Assembly: GCA_039619475.1 (NCBI GenBank)
Contig: CM077115.1
Span: 147,998,274-148,062,273, forward strand
Source of the DNA: Icerya purchasi
Taxonomy: Eukaryota > Arthropoda > Insecta > Hemiptera > Monophlebidae
Reading direction: 5' to 3'
Length of the DNA: 64,000 bases
Positions 59,470 through 64,000 of this stretch are shown here, piece after piece. Every line of letters starts with the position of its first letter. Position 1 is the first letter of the stretch. The position numbers and the translations under genes were made by a program. The notes beneath the pieces were generated by a model. That model was not told the DNA's origin. It saw only the letters and a list, made by a program, of their open reading frames with translations, and ran no database searches.

Positions 59470-60140
59470 CTAATTGACACGTTTTTTAAACTTTTTCATA
59501 TTTGACTTAAAGTTACTCTCGGGAGATTCTAAATCTGGCATCGTTTTTGCCTGAAAACAAAAATGTAATTCAAATTATTAATTTAGATAATAAAACTGTT
59601 TTTAAAAATTATTTACCAGTCACAAAATTCAGCTATTACCACATAACAAATAATATTCATTATTTACATATAACATTCTTTAGGGTTGCAAACTAATTTA
59701 ATTATATAACACGTTTTCTAAAGCCGATTATTCTAATTTTTTGGTCTTTTATATAGTTCTCGAATAAAAATATTTTCATGAAGATATCTTGTGTAGGCCT
59801 TTGATCTTTTTTCGGACATTTTACTCTCAATTACATCGATAATTGAGGATTCCGGTTTGGAATCTATTGATGACAAATTGAATTGGTTTACATCTACTGT
59901 GTCCGACACGAAAATAAGTGTAGAGAGACATAGTACAATACGTTATTAACTCTCACGACTCACGCTGCCAATAGACGCTGTTTTATTCTGCCGGACATGC
60001 ATACACTAAGCCACTTTCAACGGGCCCGAACTTGACACGTGTCAAAATTTCGACCGAAAAACGGAATTTACATTTTCAGCCGGACAGTATTCTCCGCTGA
60101 CAACGAACAATACGGTGATGCCGAGAGATCGAAAATTAAT
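59470..60140 (-). CDS. Possible small minus-strand transcription unit
   Basis: Three exon-like pieces: a GC-richer leader with donor GGCAGC|GTGAGT at 59964; a segment 59733-59896 after acceptor cggacacag reading DVNQFNLSSIDSKPESSIID and MSEKRSKAYTRYLHENIF, ending in TAG; and 59470-59550 after acceptor ttgttttcag reading AKTMPDLESPESNFKSNMKK and FKKRVN stop. A 14-bp palindrome TTGACACGTGTCAA (E-box core) is at 60032-60045. The pieces look coding and have good splice signals, but I could not join them into one convincing frame from an ATG, and no family is recognised. Confidence 0.3.
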
Positions 60141-60149
60141 GACTGAGAA

Positions 60150-62400
60150 TAATTTCTAGCTCAACATTATTGCTAGATAGCGTCGTAAATACCGGACCTG
60201 TATCAATATCCAGAAAGCTATTTTTTTTAATTGACTATTTTTTTCATTACATCACGAAAAAACTATGAAACCCCGAAAATGATTAAATGCCCCAAATTTT
60301 GAAAAAAGTAAAAATCAAGTTTTAAAAAATAAACACCGACCATTTTATAATAGCTAAGGTTTTTTTTTTTTTTTTTTTAATCAGCGTATGTTTTCCATAA
60401 GATACCGCAAAAATACAATGTCTAGATATTTTGAAATCTAAGATCGTAAATTTAAGAAAATATATGCTTAAAGTGATAAAATCGGAAGCCAAAAAAAGTC
60501 CACGGCTCATTTCGGGACGTTAGCAGTTGTGAACTTCCCACAAATCAATATCTAATATGTAAAATAAAATCTATGTATAAATAGGCAAAGACAAAACAGT
60601 TCAGTACCTTTTTCACCTCTGCTTATTAACAAATTTTCTTTCTTTTTTTTTTTTTTGTTTAGTAGCTATTGACGATCTTTAGTGTTACCAATAAACAATT
60701 TTTGGAAATAGTTATTTTTTTTAATATTTAAATAAATTCATATAAAAAATGAAAAAAGAAATCGCTACAGCCAATAGATCTGTTCTCATTAAAATATTTT
60801 AATTTTTCTTAATAATCATCACTAAGCGTACTAAGTCTTAAGGTGTCATTTAATATCAATAAGTGAGGGTTTCTTAAAAATTGTGATCTACTGTTGTTTT
60901 ATTGAATTTATTTTTTATTCAGTAATAATAGTACTGAAACGTTTTGTATTGCAAATACACATAAAAGGGTATGTTCTCAGATATACAATGAACAAATGTA
61001 TAAGAGTAGAGAAAAAAAATTCTGGAAATATGCAAATTCATACATGTTTTCGTCAAATTTTTAATAATAATTATGGCCGAATTTCGATCAATGGGCGAAC
61101 ACTAGTAGAAATAAAAACACGATAATATTAAAAAAAAAAACCAAAAAAAAACCATTACTTTCATATTAACAAGTACATTATTGTAAAATGAAATTCAAAA
61201 TCCGTTTAACAGCAACTGAAGGGTTAACTTTTTTTTTCAACTGACATATTATCGTTATTATAATGTATAAAAAATACTAAATTCCCGAATTACAAAATCT
61301 GTGAACCCAAATTTTAAAATTAAGTGATGGTTACTGGTGAATTAAAATAAAAAAATAAAATAAACGTTATGTGAAGGCTACAATCTTTTTTAAAAAATCA
61401 CGAGGTAAAACAACTAAAAACCTGGAGGTTGAGCCGCGAAGGCAGCGAGCGCAGTCCCCCAGTAATTTTAATTTAAAATAGTGAACTAAAAATGTGGAGA
61501 GCAGATTACAAATTATACAAAAGAAATAACTAAATGACAATTAGAAAATGCAAGTCAAAATAACGGCAATGAACATTATAACTGTAAGTCATTTAGTCTG
61601 TAGATATTGTATTATATCAAGTATAAATTTTAACATTCGGTGTTTCTATACACATAAATTTTAAGCAGATTAAATGTCAATTACTATTTTATCTGCAAGG
61701 AAATTTGAAAAGTTTTTATTTCTTTACACATACTAAATCGATTTTTATAGATAAATTCGCTAAAGGAAGACTAATATTTGAAATATAAAATATATTTATA
61801 TTGTACATTTGAATTTATTAAAATTAATTATGTAAATTTATTTTCCAAAAAAATTTATGATAAACTTGAACCGAATAAAATAAAATACAATTCAAGATAA
61901 AATTATTTATAAAATTTCTGTTGTTATTTTACGTTCAAAGTTTTAAAATTTTTATACAAATATAACAATTTATTTTCAATAGGCAAAGTTCAATATGCAC
62001 TAAAGTGGAAGGACAAAAAAGTTTACACCTTTTTTAGATCTTGCACATTACAATTTTTTCATCTACACTTAAAGAATAAGTTTAATTATAAAGTATGTTA
62101 AAGATAAATAACGCGCGCAATAAACATTTACAAATTAAATTCTACATATGGACTAGAAGAAAAATTGAGGAATTGTACAATGAATAAGGCACCGTAGGCA
62201 AATTAAAGAATTATAAAGTGTTTTCAAAATGGGAAAGAGCAAAAAAGGGTATTCGTTTATTACTAACACTGTTAAATCTTATAAGCAGAAGAAAAAATAA
62301 ATGCGTTTATATAAATAAATAAAAAAAAAAAAAAAAAAAGTAAAATAAGTAGAAAGAACAGTTGTATTAAATTCAGACAGGTAAAATTATAATAAAAGTT
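60150..62400. other. AT-rich DNA without recognised genes
   Basis: Contains poly-T/A runs (60360, 60645, 62320) and one isolated GC-rich 45-base tract at 61420-61462. No coding motif. Confidence 0.5.
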
Positions 62401-62429
62401 GTGCAAATAAGGCATAAAAATATTACGAT

Positions 62430-63340
62430 TAATGGAACGAAAATAAATATTAGAATCTTTGTCTTTGTCTCTGCCTTGGTTCTCTTAAATCTTCCCCAAT
62501 ACCTGCATTCCTTAACACCCCCCTTTTTTATTCATAGATCCAGGATATCGTTTCCTTTCCTATATCTTTCGTTGACGTCCTTTAGACTTATTCCTTCCTA
62601 CCTTTCCATTTTACATAATTAGCGCTTTATTCCTTAGAAAATTCCTATCCTATCGCATATTTGTGTCTTATACTATCTCGACTAATAATCTTCCTTACTT
62701 TTCCTTTGACTTTGCCGCTCTTTCCCACCCTCCCAATGTAAATTTTGTTCCTTTTTCTGGTCCTCTCCCCAGATCTGCAATCAAGCAGAAATTCCACAGT
62801 CCATTAGGTCCTTATTTCCCTATGAGATGACGGATTCCTTGGCTAGAGTTGCTTCTTCGTCGTGTTTTTATTTCAATAAAATTCCCGCTTTTCCTATAGT
62901 AAAATTTTTATTCTGGATTCTGGTCAGATATTTATGCTTCTTCCTTCTTTAACAATCACTCCTTCTATGGACCCGTATCCAGCCGAATCTTCCTATCTAC
63001 CTACCCTTGGTTTTATGACTTTCTTTCTCTACGGCATTCTACTATTGTTTCCATTATTCGTTTGAGCCTTAATCGTACTCGGTGACCTTCCTCATGTTTT
63101 CGTTTTCATTTAACTCCCTCTTTTAATTGTCATCTTCATCCGAATCATGATCCCAACCATACTTTCTTCGAATATCCTTCCCTTTCGTCTGAACGTGCTA
63201 CTCTTAATTCCAATTCGTTATCCGCACCTCCTACATCCTGTTTCTTCTTCATCCCAGTCCATTATCTCTCTGCTCGGTTTCTTCATTCTGGCTATTTCTG
63301 ACCGAATCAGTATTTAACTAATCCTTTCTTTTCTTGTTGT
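62430..63340. other. Pyrimidine-rich strand-asymmetric tract
   Basis: For about 900 bp the plus strand is markedly C/T-rich, then switches to purine-rich from about 63400. Frames are Ser/Pro/Leu/Phe-rich but broken by stops. The same skew marks the ORF1 remnant at 3.8-4.9 kb, so a decayed LINE ORF1 is possible; no zinc knuckle was found. Confidence 0.35.
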
Positions 63341-64000
63341 TGTTGTGTAAAGGTCCTTGCTGACGCCTCCAAAATTATACAAAAAAATGTTTAAGTTATA
63401 AAGCTAGAAAAGGAGGAGAAAGTATTAGGGATTTAAATAGATGAGATCAAAAAAGAAAACAAAAATTGAAATACCGAGGGAGAAAGTTAATAAGGGAATG
63501 AAGCCGCGAGACAAAGGTACAGATAAAGTTGTAGCAGTCGAAAAATACAATTAATAGAAAAAAAACGAGTATTATATAATAAAATAGAAATTGAAGTACG
63601 TTTTTAATGTATTATTATATGATTCGGAAACAAAAATTATGAAAGCAAGCAAAGAGATCGAGAAGAATCTTTGGAGATGTGGTCATGAAAGCAAACCGAG
63701 AAAACTAAATGATTCGATAAATTTAAATTTCGATTAGTACAAGACAGACGAATAGTGACAGTTGTAAAAAAGAGAAAAAGACAATAAGGCGGAGTACTTC
63801 TTAAAGTTATGAAAAAATGGTAGCGAACAAAAATAGTTAAAGTAGAAAAAGAATATGTTAAATGATGTAAATGGAACTTATTTCTGTATGAAGGAGAATA
63901 CACAAAACAGAAAAACTTAAAGGGAAGATTTGCCAGGGATCTAGCAGACGATAAGGCGTATAGCCTATCGAAATTTCTAGCATGTGCTTGCTTATAGTGT

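Noticed and set aside
1..64000. CRISPR arrays, bacterial operons or prophage
   Set aside because: The only short regular repeats are a 47-bp minisatellite and microsatellites; spliced genes and SINEs show eukaryotic DNA.

Overview
The window looks like AT-rich nuclear DNA from an insect, possibly a hemipteran. The grounds are spliced genes with short exons and kilobase introns, no operons, abundant TA and poly-A microsatellites, and a typical arthropod transposon mix (mariner/Tc1, hAT, Jockey and RTE-like LINEs, Helitrons, Polinton/Maverick, tRNA-derived SINEs). The order-level guess is inference; no marker gene fixes the species. All homology calls are from recognised protein motifs and by-eye comparison within the window; nothing was searched.

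Layout. 0-8.7 kb: minisatellite, decayed Jockey-type reverse transcriptase, two tRNA-derived SINEs, a zinc-knuckle ORF1 remnant, an R2-like retroelement tail and a mariner relic. 8.7-15.5 kb: AT-rich, one MITE candidate, no genes seen. 15.5-23.6 kb: a six-exon minus-strand gene for a GDE1-type glycerophosphodiester phosphodiesterase homologue with intact reading frame and splice sites but with active-site residues replaced; its 3.5-kb intron 4 holds a dead mariner and a LINE scrap. 24.9-27.8 kb: coding-like scraps of unknown origin and a hAT MITE with an 8-bp target duplication. 28.4-31.9 kb: minus-strand remains of a Polinton/Maverick element (integrase C-terminus, PLA2-like and capsid-associated pieces, Ulp1/adenain-like protease), split by a 1.66-kb Tc1-type transposon with about 210-bp inverted repeats. 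32.0-35.6 kb: two exons of a diverged minus-strand ATP synthase subunit c gene; its intron contains one arm of a large inverted repeat (32.7-34.3 kb against 36.7-38.4 kb). The right arm is a complete 1,662-bp element with a perfect 9-bp target duplication. 38.8-40.9 kb: a TTAA-flanked Kolobok-like transposon. 42.2-43.5 kb: CpG-richer, promoter-like DNA. 43.9-45.6 kb: hAT transposase relic, a hAT MITE copy, and a hammerhead-ribozyme-like core in a Penelope-like tail. 48.4-50.5 kb: foldback element, an RTE-type LINE interrupted by a hAT MITE, and nested Helitrons. 51.0 kb: a second subunit c last exon. 51.3-58.3 kb: two copies of one hAT MITE in opposite orientation, an LTR candidate, a LINE fragment, Helitron-like tandem units and a Jockey RT fragment. 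59.5-60.1 kb: a possible small minus-strand transcription unit. 60.2-64 kb: mostly featureless apart from a strand-asymmetric pyrimidine tract.

There are few host genes. The only near-complete one is the GDE1 homologue. The two ATP synthase c last exons share a Glu-to-Lys change at the proton-carrying position and a Ser where insects normally have Thr, so they look like offspring of one aberrant duplicate. The rest is layered transposon insertion, and nested insertions give a relative order of events.
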